Below, piece after piece: positions 8,755-17,345 of a stretch of DNA of 64,000 nucleotides. Below the pieces are notes generated by a model, which ran no database searches, had not been told where the DNA came from, and was given only the letters and a program-made list of their open reading frames with translations. Position numbers and translations under genes: made by a program. Position 1 is the stretch's first letter, and each line of letters begins with the position of its first letter. Source of the DNA: Caldicoprobacter algeriensis (GTDB taxonomy: Bacteria; Bacillota; Clostridia; Caldicoprobacterales; Caldicoprobacteraceae); NCBI RefSeq assembly GCF_023838525.1, contig NZ_JAHUQD010000013.1, forward strand, positions 1 through 64,000. The letters run 5' to 3'.

Positions 8755-9729
8755 TTACGCGTAATTCCAGCAACGCACAAGGCTGGAACCCACCTGCATC
8801 AAGGGCGGCTCATCGACCATGCACTCAGCCCTTACATATTCACATCTGCTTTTAAATCTGCAGCCCACCTTTATCTCATCGGGCAACGGAACCACCCCTT
8901 TTATCTCCTTAAGCCTTTGGCCTCTGGGCAAATCTATGTCTGGAATAGCCTCGAGCAAGCCTTGCGTATAGGGATGTTTTGGGTTGTTAAAAATGGAGTG
9001 TACGTCTGCCTGCTCGAGGATCCTGCCTGCATACATTACAGCAACCTTGTCGGCTATCTCGGCTACAACCCCCAGGTCATGGGTTATCATGATGACCGAT
9101 GCCCCAAACCTCTCTTTCAGCTCGTTTATCAGCTCTAGTATCTGCGCCTCAATGGTCACATCCAACGCCGTTGTGGGCTCGTCTGCAATAAGCAGCTCGG
9201 GATTGCATGCCAGCGCCATTGCAATCATAACCCTCTGCCTCATACCGCCGCTCAGCTGATGGGGATATTGCTTTATCCGCTTTTCGGGGAGCGGAATTTT
9301 AACCATCCTGAGCATTTCTATAGCTCCTTCTAAAGCCTCTTTTTTGGAAACATTTTGGTGCTGCATGATAACTTCAGAGATCTGATAGCCCACAGTGAAT
9401 ACAGGATTCAAAGATGTCATGGGTTCCTGGAATATCATGGATATGTCGTTGTCTCGAATCTTTCTCATCTCTTCATTGGTTTTGTCCAAAAGATTTTCTC
9501 CTTTAAACCAAATCTCGCCTCTCACTATTCTAGCCGGGGGACTTGGTAGCAATCTCATAATGGAAAGCGCGGTTACGCTCTTGCCGCATCCCGATTCTCC
9601 AACTAAGCCCATCGTCTCCCCTCTTGAAACTGAGAAACTCACCCCATCAACCGCAGGAACTATTCGTATATCCATATAAAAGTGAACGGCTAAATCGTTT
9701 ATCCTGAGAATTTGCTCATTCAATAACAT
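8755..9729 (-). CDS. oppD: Peptide ABC transporter ATPase (OppD/DppD type)
   Basis: A 324-residue ABC ATPase: Walker [11 protein letters not shown]-loop [12 protein letters not shown], signature LSGGMRQR, Walker [13 protein letters not shown] and H-loop [10 protein letters not shown]. The C-terminal extension has the motif [14 protein letters not shown]. It heterodimerises with the F-type ATPase. It is the first gene of the operon, with GGGGGGATG-type spacing at its start. About 300 bases of leader separate it from a c-di-AMP riboswitch-like structure and its terminator. Expression of the operon may therefore depend on read-through of that leader. Confidence 0.94.
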   Translation of the reverse strand: MLLNEQILRINDLAVHFYMDIRIVPAVDGVSFSVSRGETMGLVGESGCGKSVTALSIMRLLPSPPARIVRGEIWFKGENLLDKTNEEMRKIRDNDISMIFQEPMTSLNPVFTVGYQISEVIMQHQNVSKKEALEGAIEMLRMVKIPLPEKRIKQYPHQLSGGMRQRVMIAMALACNPELLIADEPTTALDVTIEAQILELINELKERFGASVIMITHDLGVVAEIADKVAVMYAGRILEQADVHSIFNNPKHPYTQGLLEAIPDIDLPRGQRLKEIKGVVPLPDEIKVGCRFKSRCEYVRAECMVDEPPLMQVGSSLVRCWNYA

Positions 9730-10017
9730 CCCCCCTTGGCTAAAAAAAATTTATTACAAAATTTACGTAAATTGCTAAGACAGCAAGTAAATTAAGTAAA
9801 CGAAGCTGACATTAATATAGAACTATTAGAATTTGTATTTTAAACTAAAAATCTATACATAAATAATTTATGTATGAAATAATGAGTTAAAACAGAGAGG
9901 TGCGCATTTTAGCTTTGGGAGCGCTCATAAAATAGCACTGCTAATTCATTAAAGTATCGTTACGAGGTTGACAATAACCACTCTTGGAACTTAAAGCGAT
10001 AAGATATTTAGTGCAGA
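9730..10017 (-). other. Untranslated region between riboswitch terminator and oppD
   Basis: An A+T-rich stretch of about 290 bases with no convincing coding frame. It could hold a second promoter for the transporter operon, but no clear -35/-10 pair was found. Confidence 0.5.
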
Positions 10018-10049
10018 AAAATTAAAAAGCCATGGGGAGACCCACAGCT
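10018..10049 (-). terminator. Riboswitch expression-platform terminator
   Basis: On the minus strand, AGCTGTGGG (10041-10049) pairs with CCCATGGCT (10028-10036; two G-U pairs) around a TCTC loop and is followed by TTTTTAATTTTT. TCTCCCC inside this hairpin (10034-10040) is complementary to GGGGAGA at the 3' edge of the aptamer (10082-10088). Aptamer folding and terminator formation can therefore be coupled. Confidence 0.75.
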
Positions 10050-10059
10050 TTTAAGTGCA

Positions 10060-10190
10060 AAAACACTACCGAAGCTATCAATCTCCCCTTACCACGCTTA
10101 CGGGGTTAGCTGACAGGTTCGGGCCTAAGGGTGTAGCCCTACACCTTTCAGCATAAGCCTTTACGGCTTGCCTATAAGTTGCCTTTTATT
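10060..10190 (-). ncRNA. c-di-AMP riboswitch (ydaO/yuaA-type leader)
   Basis: The minus strand contains the hallmark ydaO core: GCCCGAACCTGTCAGCTAAC followed by CCCGTAAGCG and a closing GGGGAG (roughly 10083-10130). Upstream are GC-rich hairpins (GGTGTAGGGCTACACC at 10132-10147 and a GCCGTAAAGGC loop). The core matches the conserved GAA-CC-GUCAGCUAAC block of this class as I know it. Ligand binding in this class usually favours termination. The element faces the peptide transporter operon, whose first gene starts 300 bases further on. c-di-AMP riboswitches commonly control wall-metabolism and osmolyte or peptide transport genes. The exact 5' boundary is uncertain. Confidence 0.8.
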
Positions 10191-10246
10191 GCAAGAAAAA
10201 ATTTTATTAAATCGGTCGCCAGTACACCGAAATGTAGTCTTTTACT

Positions 10247-10834
10247 CTATACGGAATACAATATAACTCCCAGCACTCCTGACAGCACAATGAGAAGAAT
10301 TGGATGAATCTTGTACTTTAAGCTCGCTATTATGGCAACAACGAATATCAGCACAGCCCGCCAGTTGACCACCTTCAAAATATTGCGAGTGTCCGCAAAT
10401 ACACAGGCGCTACCGTTGGGCGTCATAAAAAATGTGGTGCGGGCAATCAAAAAGGCAGCTGATGCTATAAGCCCTATAACCGCAGGCCGCAATCCGTACA
10501 GCGCATATTGAAGCAGCGGCTGATCCTTAAAGCGCGCAGAGTACTTGGCCACCAGCGTAACTATTATGAACGACGGCAGCACCACTCCCACGGTAGCAAA
10601 AGTAGCACCAGGTATACCGCCAGTTTTCACGCCGAGAAATGTGGCGGCATTGATGGCAAAAGGCCCGGGAGTCATCTCTGATATGGCTATTATATCAATC
10701 GTCTCTTTAAATGTGAGCCAGCCATGCCTCACTATTTCCTGCTGAATGAGAGGAATCATGGCATATCCTCCACCAATGGTAAACAGCCCTATTTTGAAGA
10801 ACGTTACAAGCAGCTCCACATACAGCTTGTACAT
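10247..10834 (-). CDS. ChrA-family transporter, short single-domain form (second of pair)
   Basis: A 195-residue CHR-superfamily membrane protein. It starts FFKIGLFTIGGGYAMIPLIQQEIV, the FTxGGGxAMxPxxxxEIV signature, and has the conserved EMTPGPFAINAATFLG and GVVLPSFIIV segments. About six hydrophobic segments are visible. Full-length chromate transporters fuse two such domains; Firmicutes often encode two short, separate ones that work as a heterodimer. Its partner ends three bases upstream, so the two are cotranscribed and probably form one transporter. Chromate or sulfate is the family's known substrate type, but the natural substrate here is unknown. Confidence 0.88.
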   Translation of the reverse strand: MYKLYVELLVTFFKIGLFTIGGGYAMIPLIQQEIVRHGWLTFKETIDIIAISEMTPGPFAINAATFLGVKTGGIPGATFATVGVVLPSFIIVTLVAKYSARFKDQPLLQYALYGLRPAVIGLIASAAFLIARTTFFMTPNGSACVFADTRNILKVVNWRAVLIFVVAIIASLKYKIHPILLIVLSGVLGVILYSV

Positions 10835-10837
10835 GCT

Positions 10838-11401
10838 TCATACTTCCTTTCTCTTCTTTATGTAGCTTATAATTATACCCGCTGCAGCCGATGCTAAAAG
10901 TACGTATATGGCACTTATGTTGGTTAAACTCATGATGGCAAACACAACAGCCGCAATTGTCCATCCATAATCATCCTTTATGCTGGGCTTTATAAGCTGA
11001 AACAGCGCTGTTATTATAAGCGCCACCACACCAGCGCTGATCCCTTCAAAGGCCCTTGCGACTACCGGTATATTTTTAAAGCTCGAAAATAAAAGCGCTA
11101 TGGCAGAGATGACAATAAATGAAGGCAGCACAACCCCCACAGCAGAGGCCACCGCACCCCATATGCCGGCTATGCGGTACCCGACAAATATAGCAGAATT
11201 CACCGCAATTACCCCCGGGACGGACTGCACCATGGCAAATATATCAACGATTTCCTCTTCTTCAATCCAGTGGTTGCTATCCACAATCTCCCTTTTGATG
11301 AAGGGAATCATGGCAAGTCCGCCGCCAAAGGTGAAGGCTCCTATGCGAAAAAACACAAAAAACAGCTTCCGTATCTTTTTCAACTTATCTCCTTTATCCA
11401 T
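10838..11401 (-). CDS. ChrA-family transporter, short single-domain form (first of pair)
   Basis: A 187-residue CHR-superfamily protein with the signature FFRIGAFTFGGGLAMIPFIKREIVD, then MVQSVPGVIAVNSAIFVGYRIAG and GVVLPSFIVISAIALL. It is about 35-45% alike by eye to its downstream partner in the signature segments, with the usual opposite-half differences (SVPGVIAVN here, MTPGPFAIN there). It is the first gene of a two-gene unit, divergent from the dehydrogenase gene at 11627. The intergenic space of about 225 bases must hold both promoters; neither is clear. Confidence 0.88.
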   Translation of the reverse strand: MDKGDKLKKIRKLFFVFFRIGAFTFGGGLAMIPFIKREIVDSNHWIEEEEIVDIFAMVQSVPGVIAVNSAIFVGYRIAGIWGAVASAVGVVLPSFIVISAIALLFSSFKNIPVVARAFEGISAGVVALIITALFQLIKPSIKDDYGWTIAAVVFAIMSLTNISAIYVLLASAAAGIIISYIKKRKEV

Positions 11402-11626
11402 ATTGACCTTAACTCCTTTTGTATATTGTTATTTGTTTATTATAGCAGTGCATATGGTCATTTTCAAGCAAAACGGCATCCTGCTTCTGTCAAAAAATTG
11501 AAATGAAAATTGAAAATATTATTAGCTGTCTTCCAGCTTTTAAAAGTTTACTTGTAATTATGCAATATAGTGTTGTAAAATGGATTTGATCTACTAAAAA
11601 TAAACATCAGAAAGGGCGAATCCAAA

Positions 11627-12985
11627 ATGTCCATACTATCATCCCACAAAGACATGTTTGGCTCTTCATTTTACTGTGAATGCGGCAGACAGCACACAGT
11701 ACCTCTAAAACATGTGGTCATAAAACAAAACGCTGGAAAAGAGATTCCTCCAATTCTCGGTAGAGAAAATCTGGGAAAGCGCGGCCTGATGGTGTGCGAC
11801 GACAATACCTGGGAATTGGCAGGCAGGCACATAGCCCAAACACTGTCCTATTACGGGTACTCTGTAAAAGCATGCATACTTACTCAAAAGCCCATAGTAA
11901 AACCCGACGAAAAAGCCATCACGCAAATACTGCTGGAATTTGAGCCCTCAATGGATTTTTTGATAGCAGTAGGCTCCGGCACCATCAACGACTTAACGCG
12001 CTTCATAAGCCACCGCACCAGCAAGCCCTATATAATATATGCCACCGCCCCCTCAATGGACGGTTACGCTTCCACCGTGTCCCCCCTGCTAATAAACGGA
12101 TTCAAGCGTACATATATCACCGTTCATCCACTTGCAATAATAGCTGACATAGATATGCTGTGTTCGGCACCGAATGATATGATACTGGCTGGGTTTGGCG
12201 ACATACTGGGCAAGGTCACCTCCCTGGCTGATTGGCAGCTGGGCGTCATCCTGGCACAGGAAAGACTTTGTCCTACGGCTAAAAACATGGTGCAAAAAGC
12301 CCTGGAGGAAGTCATCTCCAGAGCGTCCCAAATAGGTCAAAGGAAGCCCGAAGGCATACAGTCCCTGATGGAAGCCCTCATCGTATCGGGCATAGCCATG
12401 ATGCTGGTGAGCAACTCCCGGCCAGCTTCTGGCAGCGAACACCACATATCCCACTATATTGAGATGAAATATTTTATGGAAGAGCGCCAGCCGCTTCTAC
12501 ACGGCACAAAGGTAGGCCTGGCCGCGCTTTATACGGTGGCATTATACAACGAAATAGCATCCCTGGATCCCAAAAACATAGACATTCAACAATTAGTAAA
12601 AACGAGAATCTCCTACGAAGAATGGTGCCAGAAGATAAAAGGAGTATTCGGCCCTATTGCACAAGAGGTAATAGGCTCAAATAACAGGCAAAACTGGGAT
12701 TCAGTTGTTTATGAACACAGGCTACACAACATTAAAGAAAAATGGGAAACCCACCTTAAGCCATTGCTCTCATCGGTACCCCGGCTTAATACAGTAAAGG
12801 AATGGCTACACAAGGCAGGGGCCAATTTTACCCCTCAGGCCCTGGGCATAGAACAAAATTTGATGGAGGAAGCCTTGCTTTATGCCAAAGAAATCCGCCC
12901 GCACTACACCATCCTTCGCCTAGCAGATGATCTGGGCATTTTGGAAGAGAAAGTAAAAAAGATAATAAACCTTGTATGTGTATAA
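11627..12985 (+). CDS. sn-glycerol-1-phosphate dehydrogenase (AraM/EgsA-like)
   Basis: A 452-residue member of the iron-containing alcohol dehydrogenase / G1P dehydrogenase group. The NAD-binding loop is VGSGTINDLTRF (about residues 114-125), followed by YATAPSMDGYAS, the AGFGDILGKVTSLADW segment and the metal-ligand histidines in SGSEHHISHYIE and LLHGTKVG. Such enzymes reduce dihydroxyacetone phosphate to sn-glycerol-1-phosphate, the backbone of archaeal-type lipids; bacterial AraM proteins do the same. An N-terminal extension of about 25 residues has CECGRQH, a feature of some clostridial homologues with unknown role. The site AGAAAGGG lies upstream of the ATG. It stands alone on the plus strand. 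Confidence 0.85.
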   Translation: MSILSSHKDMFGSSFYCECGRQHTVPLKHVVIKQNAGKEIPPILGRENLGKRGLMVCDDNTWELAGRHIAQTLSYYGYSVKACILTQKPIVKPDEKAITQILLEFEPSMDFLIAVGSGTINDLTRFISHRTSKPYIIYATAPSMDGYASTVSPLLINGFKRTYITVHPLAIIADIDMLCSAPNDMILAGFGDILGKVTSLADWQLGVILAQERLCPTAKNMVQKALEEVISRASQIGQRKPEGIQSLMEALIVSGIAMMLVSNSRPASGSEHHISHYIEMKYFMEERQPLLHGTKVGLAALYTVALYNEIASLDPKNIDIQQLVKTRISYEEWCQKIKGVFGPIAQEVIGSNNRQNWDSVVYEHRLHNIKEKWETHLKPLLSSVPRLNTVKEWLHKAGANFTPQALGIEQNLMEEALLYAKEIRPHYTILRLADDLGILEEKVKKIINLVCV

Positions 12986-13060
12986 AAGGTATTGTAAGTT
13001 ACTAATCACCTTAGAAAATGGTAGTTTCAAGAATTGGAATCTTTTTGCATATTTTTTCGA

Positions 13061-13103
13061 TAAAAGAGGAGAGCACCCACGATAACCAGTGAGTGCTCTC
13101 CTC
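13061..13103 (-). terminator. Terminator of the aldo/keto reductase gene
   Basis: GAGGAGAGCAC (13066-13076) pairs perfectly with GTGCTCTCCTC (13093-13103). On the minus strand the stem is followed by TTTTATC, about 85 bases past the reductase stop. On the plus strand no T-run follows, so it serves the preceding dehydrogenase gene less well. Confidence 0.65.
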
Positions 13104-13187
13104 TAACCTTAAATCGGCCAAGCCAACGGCCCTGTTTATCTCTTTTAATACAATAACGTTGTTTTCCTTAATATTTATAGTACCCAT

Positions 13188-14144
13188 TTAATTAGCATCA
13201 TCAGCACCAAAAATCTTCCTATAAGCCTCCTCAATCCGTTTCAGCTGCTCTTCAGACAGTTCCCATTCACCTGCTCCTGCATTTTGCTCGGCTTGCTCAG
13301 GGGTTTTAGCTCCCACCAGCGCCGTCGTCACACCATCCTGCTGATTTACCCAGTTGATGGCCACATGTGCTACAGGCTTGCCCACCTCTTCAGCAACCTC
13401 CCTCAGCACGCCTACCAGCTGCATGGCCTTACTCCATAAAGGTTCACGGAAAAACGGATAAAACTTATCCCTGTTGTCGCTTTGTTCGAACTTGGGCTTT
13501 TCTTTAAATTTACCGGTCAGTATGCCTCCTCCCAGTGAACCGTATGTGAGGATGCCAATCCCTTTTTCTCGACAGAAAGGAAGCACATCCTTTTCTATAC
13601 TTCTCTCCAGCAAAGAATACTGCGGCTGCAGGCTAACAACCTCGGTCATGGATGTAATTTCTTCCATAAGCTTCCTGTCAAAATTGGAAACCCCGAGATA
13701 TCTGAACTTGCCAGCCTGTTTTAGCTTAACCAGCTCATTCACTGTATCTTCCAGAGGAGTATTTTTGTCAGGCCAGTGGATCTGGTACAAGTCTATTACA
13801 TCAACGCCCAAACGTTTTAGAGACTCGTCAATCTCTTTTCTTATGGATTCAGGCTTTAAATTGCGTATAAAGCGTGGCCCTTCACGGACGATGCCGCACT
13901 TGGTGGCAATGATTACTTTATCACGCCTTCCCTTTATGGCTTCACCTACAATGCGTTCAGCATGGCCATTCCCATACGCTGGCGCCGTGTCTATAAGATT
14001 TATACCACAATCTATGGCCTTCTGTATGGTTTCAATGGAAAGCCTATCATCCACACTGCCCCAGAAATCTCCTCCAATGGCCCAGGTTCCCAGGCCTACC
14101 ACCGAGACGACAAGATCGCTGTTGCCAAGTTTTTTATATCGCAT
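13188..14144 (-). CDS. Aldo/keto reductase
   Basis: A 318-residue NAD(P)H-dependent oxidoreductase with the AKR barrel. The catalytic tetrad is visible as D52 and Y57 (IDTAPAYGNGHAE), K82 (ATKCG) and H123 (YQIHWPDKNTPLE). The N-terminal MRYKKLGNSDLVVSVVGLGTW and the GVSNF motif are typical of the family. The C-terminal ALVGAKTPEQ region binds cofactor. The physiological substrate is not predictable. The site AAAGGAGG precedes the ATG. It is a single gene lying 78 bases downstream of the type III CRISPR operon on the same strand, and no terminator separates them. Read-through is possible, but the protein has no evident defence role. Confidence 0.93.
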   Translation of the reverse strand: MRYKKLGNSDLVVSVVGLGTWAIGGDFWGSVDDRLSIETIQKAIDCGINLIDTAPAYGNGHAERIVGEAIKGRRDKVIIATKCGIVREGPRFIRNLKPESIRKEIDESLKRLGVDVIDLYQIHWPDKNTPLEDTVNELVKLKQAGKFRYLGVSNFDRKLMEEITSMTEVVSLQPQYSLLERSIEKDVLPFCREKGIGILTYGSLGGGILTGKFKEKPKFEQSDNRDKFYPFFREPLWSKAMQLVGVLREVAEEVGKPVAHVAINWVNQQDGVTTALVGAKTPEQAEQNAGAGEWELSEEQLKRIEEAYRKIFGADDAN

Positions 14145-14222
14145 CTCTTTGCCTCCTTTTTTGCTTTTCTTACACGATTCTTGAATCTTAAAAAGCGATT
14201 ATTTCGTTTATATCTAGATTTT

Positions 14223-14831
14223 TTATCCCTTGAATTTTTTCAACTGCTCCTGCATCTGAGTATTAAACATACCGTTATCTCCCTGTGTATCTCTACCATG
14301 CCTCCTAGACGACTGTGGAACATCGGCAGAACTCCTCTCAAACCCCCTTTGTTGTCTGGCACCGCCAACGCTTCCCCTGTGGCCCATTGATGGCAGAATA
14401 TCATGTATATTTCTATTATCTTCACGATTGTTATGCCTTTTAGGTTGTTGAGCTTTCACCAAACGCCTAACCCAGCCAAAAACATAATACAGCTCGTTTA
14501 AGTTTAATTCCCTAAATTCTTCATTATTCATTTCATATTTATTAGGTGGGGACTTCTTCGATATTTTCAAGAAGCCATCGATAAAACCGCTATAGGCTTC
14601 TTTAAGGCTTCGTCCCCCTCCTAGTATCTCCAAATTAGAATTCCGCACATCATAAAGCACCTTATAAAAGCCTTGAAGCTTTTCCGCCTCAGCCTCTTTC
14701 CTTTCTCGCATCGCATTTATCATATCCAGTATAAAGCTCACAAAACCAATGCTACCCGACTTTATTATATAATCGGCAGCATGTTCGGCGCAAATTAATA
14801 ACTCCTCTTTACTCTTGGACACTTTGATCAC
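14223..14831 (-). CDS. Unknown protein at the end of the III-D operon, small-subunit-like N-terminal part
   Basis: A 202-residue protein of unknown family. Residues 1-130 look all-helical and end in LNELYYVFGWVRRLVKAQQ. The 112-residue small subunit of this operon ends in a similar way (ISRFFGYLYWKLRALKR): aromatic-F-G-aromatic, then basic residues with a conserved R and A. Both are helical proteins of matching size, so I infer that this is a second, diverged small-subunit (Cas11)-like protein. Residues 131-202 are rich in Arg, Gln, Gly and Ser, look disordered, and could bind RNA. It is the last gene of the operon, 95 bases after the RAMP gene. Csx19 was considered but its motifs were not seen. 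Confidence 0.7.
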   Translation of the reverse strand: MIKVSKSKEELLICAEHAADYIIKSGSIGFVSFILDMINAMRERKEAEAEKLQGFYKVLYDVRNSNLEILGGGRSLKEAYSGFIDGFLKISKKSPPNKYEMNNEEFRELNLNELYYVFGWVRRLVKAQQPKRHNNREDNRNIHDILPSMGHRGSVGGARQQRGFERSSADVPQSSRRHGRDTQGDNGMFNTQMQEQLKKFKG

Positions 14832-14925
14832 CTCTTGTATATTGGCCTCTTATATAGCGCTGAGCACATCATGAAGCTTTCCTCCGTTAACCCATCAAGA
14901 TAATATTCCGCCAGATAATTGCCAT

Positions 14926-15750
14926 TCATCCCTCATATGACTTCAACGCGTTGCTGTAGTTTAATATTCTTATAAGGGCACTTATGTTTTTCTTGACTTC
15001 ATCGTCGCATTCATTAACGTATTCCCGTGCCTTATCAGCCCACTCAGGCTGTGAATTTATTTCAATGCTGCCGTAAAAATAGGGCTTCCCATAGCCAATT
15101 TTAGGCTGAATGTCACCACTTAAACCCAATGCAAAGCACAAAAGCCTTACCTGTTCATCGGTTAAGCCTCTATATATAACCTCTCCTTCAAACTCTGACC
15201 CTGCATTTACAAACTCACACAAGATGGGGCCCGATGGTTGAATTCCATTTATTCCATGTTTGTAAAACTTATATCCCTTATACTTGCCATTCTCCATATA
15301 ATAATTACTCTCCGGGTGAGGCCGAAAACTCCTGGGTATACCCCTCACCTCGGTTTTGTAGTTCACAGCCATAAGGTCATTGAACTGCACCTTACTCTTA
15401 TTACCCATACTCCCAAACATGTCACATATTATACACTTTTGTTGCCCCCCATGCCACTTATTTTCAGGCATCCTTCCATCCCGCGAAGAGTTTTGCAAAC
15501 AGCTGTAAGATAAGCTCTCTGCGATGGCTCTGACACATCCCTTAAAGCTTGTACCCGGGATAACAGGTCTACCGTTTATTTTTATAAACTCCCTGTAGAT
15601 TTTTCCATTATCCTGCACCCTGAAATGGCCTGAAAATATATGGATAGGCGTCAAAACTTTCACTTTAATGGGAATGCGCCCCTCTAGATTACCGCTTTCA
15701 TGGTAAACTTTACACTTCAAAAAAGGTACAAAATCATAAGATTTTATCAT
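14926..15750 (-). CDS. RAMP protein of the III-D complex (Csm5/Cas7-like)
   Basis: A RAMP-superfamily protein of about 274 residues. The diagnostic stretch is GRPVIPGTSFKGCVRAIAE, followed by a CIICDMFGSMG cysteine pair and KVQFND. It lacks the acidic DN.I.D catalytic loop seen in its neighbours. A C-terminal glycine loop (ALGLSGDIQPKIGYGKPYFYG) supports the fold. Proteins of this kind cap or extend the Cas7 backbone on crRNA. The open frame extends to 15798, overlapping the previous gene by 65 bases. The start near 15750 (MIKSYDFVPF) is preferred because it reduces the overlap, but TTG at 15756 closer to AAGGA is possible. Exact subunit identity is inference. Confidence 0.8.
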   Translation of the reverse strand: MIKSYDFVPFLKCKVYHESGNLEGRIPIKVKVLTPIHIFSGHFRVQDNGKIYREFIKINGRPVIPGTSFKGCVRAIAESLSYSCLQNSSRDGRMPENKWHGGQQKCIICDMFGSMGNKSKVQFNDLMAVNYKTEVRGIPRSFRPHPESNYYMENGKYKGYKFYKHGINGIQPSGPILCEFVNAGSEFEGEVIYRGLTDEQVRLLCFALGLSGDIQPKIGYGKPYFYGSIEINSQPEWADKAREYVNECDDEVKKNISALIRILNYSNALKSYEG

Positions 15751-16567
15751 ATTCAAGATCACATCCTTGTAATACGTTATGGTCATTAATGGACACATCT
15801 TTAAGCAAAGCCAATACCGTTTCGCGGCCTTCTATCCGCTTTTCTTTATAAAACCCCTTATCGAGATAATCTTTTGCCTCAATAGCCTTGCCATAGTACC
15901 GCACCATCATGTCCAAATTCTGAACCTTCATCCGTCCAAATCCTTTGGAAGTAAGTCCGCCAAAAACCACCAACCCCTGGTCAATTCTGTCGAATATTTC
16001 AAACAGCAGCTTGATATGCCATCTGAAGAAATTTTTAAGGGATATGCTGCATTTAAATACAGCATCCTCTACATATTCAAATTCGTAGAGTGCCCCTCCT
16101 CTTGCTGCCCCCGTTATGCGGTCTATTGCCACCGATGCACGAGAGCCTATCCGGTAATCCCCCACGGGGTAAGCATCGTCAAAATATATGCGGCTTTTCA
16201 AGACAGTTGAGCCAAACAGTTTACATGCTGGGCAGCTGAGTTTATATCGTTCCTTCCCTATAGAGAACTCTGCTCCTTGCTGTCGTTGACTTGCGCTGCG
16301 TTCTTCTTGCCTGATTCTTTGAGCACAGGGAGCTCTAAATATATCACAGCTGCCTGGCAACAGTTGTTCAGCGCAGCTTCTGAAAACCCCTTTCAGAGAC
16401 GAACCCGGCATGACCGGCACCAGCTTTCCATTCCTATACATGGTAATAAATGTATTATCGGCTGCTGTAGGATCAAGCTGGTCCTCGCGTCCTGACCTGA
16501 TAAACAGCGGGCTTACAGTTTTTAGCTCAAATGATATTATAGCTTCATTGTATAAATTTCTAAACAT
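15734..16567 (-). CDS. RAMP protein, Csm3-like backbone subunit of III-D
   Basis: A 277-residue Cas7-group RAMP. FIRSGREDQLDPTAADNTF contains the loop that carries the target-RNA-cleaving aspartate in Csm3 (D37 here), followed by VPVMPGSSLKGVFRS. Then come a CPACKLFGS cysteine pair, VAIDRITGAARGGALYEFE and the GGLTSKGFGRM glycine-rich loop. All are standard for active Csm3-like subunits, which line crRNA and cut bound RNA every six nucleotides. Translation is coupled to the preceding gene (eight-base overlap), with GAGGTGG upstream of the ATG. Confidence 0.87.
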   Translation of the reverse strand: MFRNLYNEAIISFELKTVSPLFIRSGREDQLDPTAADNTFITMYRNGKLVPVMPGSSLKGVFRSCAEQLLPGSCDIFRAPCAQRIRQEERSASQRQQGAEFSIGKERYKLSCPACKLFGSTVLKSRIYFDDAYPVGDYRIGSRASVAIDRITGAARGGALYEFEYVEDAVFKCSISLKNFFRWHIKLLFEIFDRIDQGLVVFGGLTSKGFGRMKVQNLDMMVRYYGKAIEAKDYLDKGFYKEKRIEGRETVLALLKDVSINDHNVLQGCDLEYDKIL

Positions 16568-17339
16568 ACTGCCACCTCATTTCTTCTTTCAAGCCTTGCA
16601 TGAGATAGCTTTTGAGGTTGTGCTGTTCTATTTTGTATACCCTGGTTTCGATTAGCCTCACGCGACCCAAACCTACAGAGGTTTTACCTCCCACCCTTAA
16701 CTGTCCGCTCTCCAGCACATTTAATATAAGCTTTAAAATATCCTCATATTCTGGCTCCAAATTGTCCACTGCCATGTAAAACTCAAACCGAGCTCCAGCA
16801 TCCACCTGCTCAAAGTCATATTTCTTCTTATCAGCAGCTGTTCCCGTGTCCCTGTCTATCCCCACGCCATCTCGTATGCTAAGGTGGGCATCTCCTTTAA
16901 GCAGGCAATCGTTCACCGTAAGCTTGGAAGCAAAGTAGGGATTACCAAAAATCTTGCACACAGTACACAGCCGCTTGTATATCTCTTCTGCAATTATGCG
17001 ATCAGCATCCTGTTTGGCTTTAACCGACTCTTGTATATTCTTTATCTCATCAAGCTGCTCTTTCTTGCCTAGGCATGGGTCATTGACTATCAGGCAAGCG
17101 TTAAACCTTTCATCTATTCCACTTGATAGTAGCGTTTCAAGGCAACTCCTCAGCACACCTTTCAGGGAACTACCAGGGATATAGGGTTTGCCATTGCTGT
17201 CCCTTATGATCGAGTTATCTACCTGCACCGGATCAAAACTCTCACCACTGGCACCTATATGTATAGGCGTCTCAGCCAGCAAAGTACCTTTTATGATGTA
17301 TTTATTATAAAACCTATCAAGAAGCGTCACAAGCCTCAT
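16560..17339 (-). CDS. RAMP protein, Csm3-like backbone subunit of III-D
   Basis: A 259-residue Cas7-group RAMP. The catalytic-loop aspartate is D41 in DPVQVDNSIIRD, directly before KPYIPGSSLKGVLRSCLE. The cysteine pair (CTVCKIFGNPYF), the GVGIDRDTGTAADKKKYDFE segment and the GGKTSVGLGRVRL glycine loop follow. It should bind crRNA in the complex and cleave complementary RNA. It starts six bases after the small-subunit stop, with AAGGGGG before the ATG, and overlaps the next RAMP gene. Two backbone RAMPs with intact aspartates in one operon fit III-D, where backbone subunits are encoded by several different genes. Confidence 0.88.
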   Translation of the reverse strand: MRLVTLLDRFYNKYIIKGTLLAETPIHIGASGESFDPVQVDNSIIRDSNGKPYIPGSSLKGVLRSCLETLLSSGIDERFNACLIVNDPCLGKKEQLDEIKNIQESVKAKQDADRIIAEEIYKRLCTVCKIFGNPYFASKLTVNDCLLKGDAHLSIRDGVGIDRDTGTAADKKKYDFEQVDAGARFEFYMAVDNLEPEYEDILKLILNVLESGQLRVGGKTSVGLGRVRLIETRVYKIEQHNLKSYLMQGLKEEMRWQYV

Positions 17340-17345
17340 CCCCCT

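Noticed and set aside
13474-14184. 236-codon plus-strand frame opposite the aldo/keto reductase
   Set aside because: The minus-strand product has all four catalytic residues; the antisense frame has none of any family.
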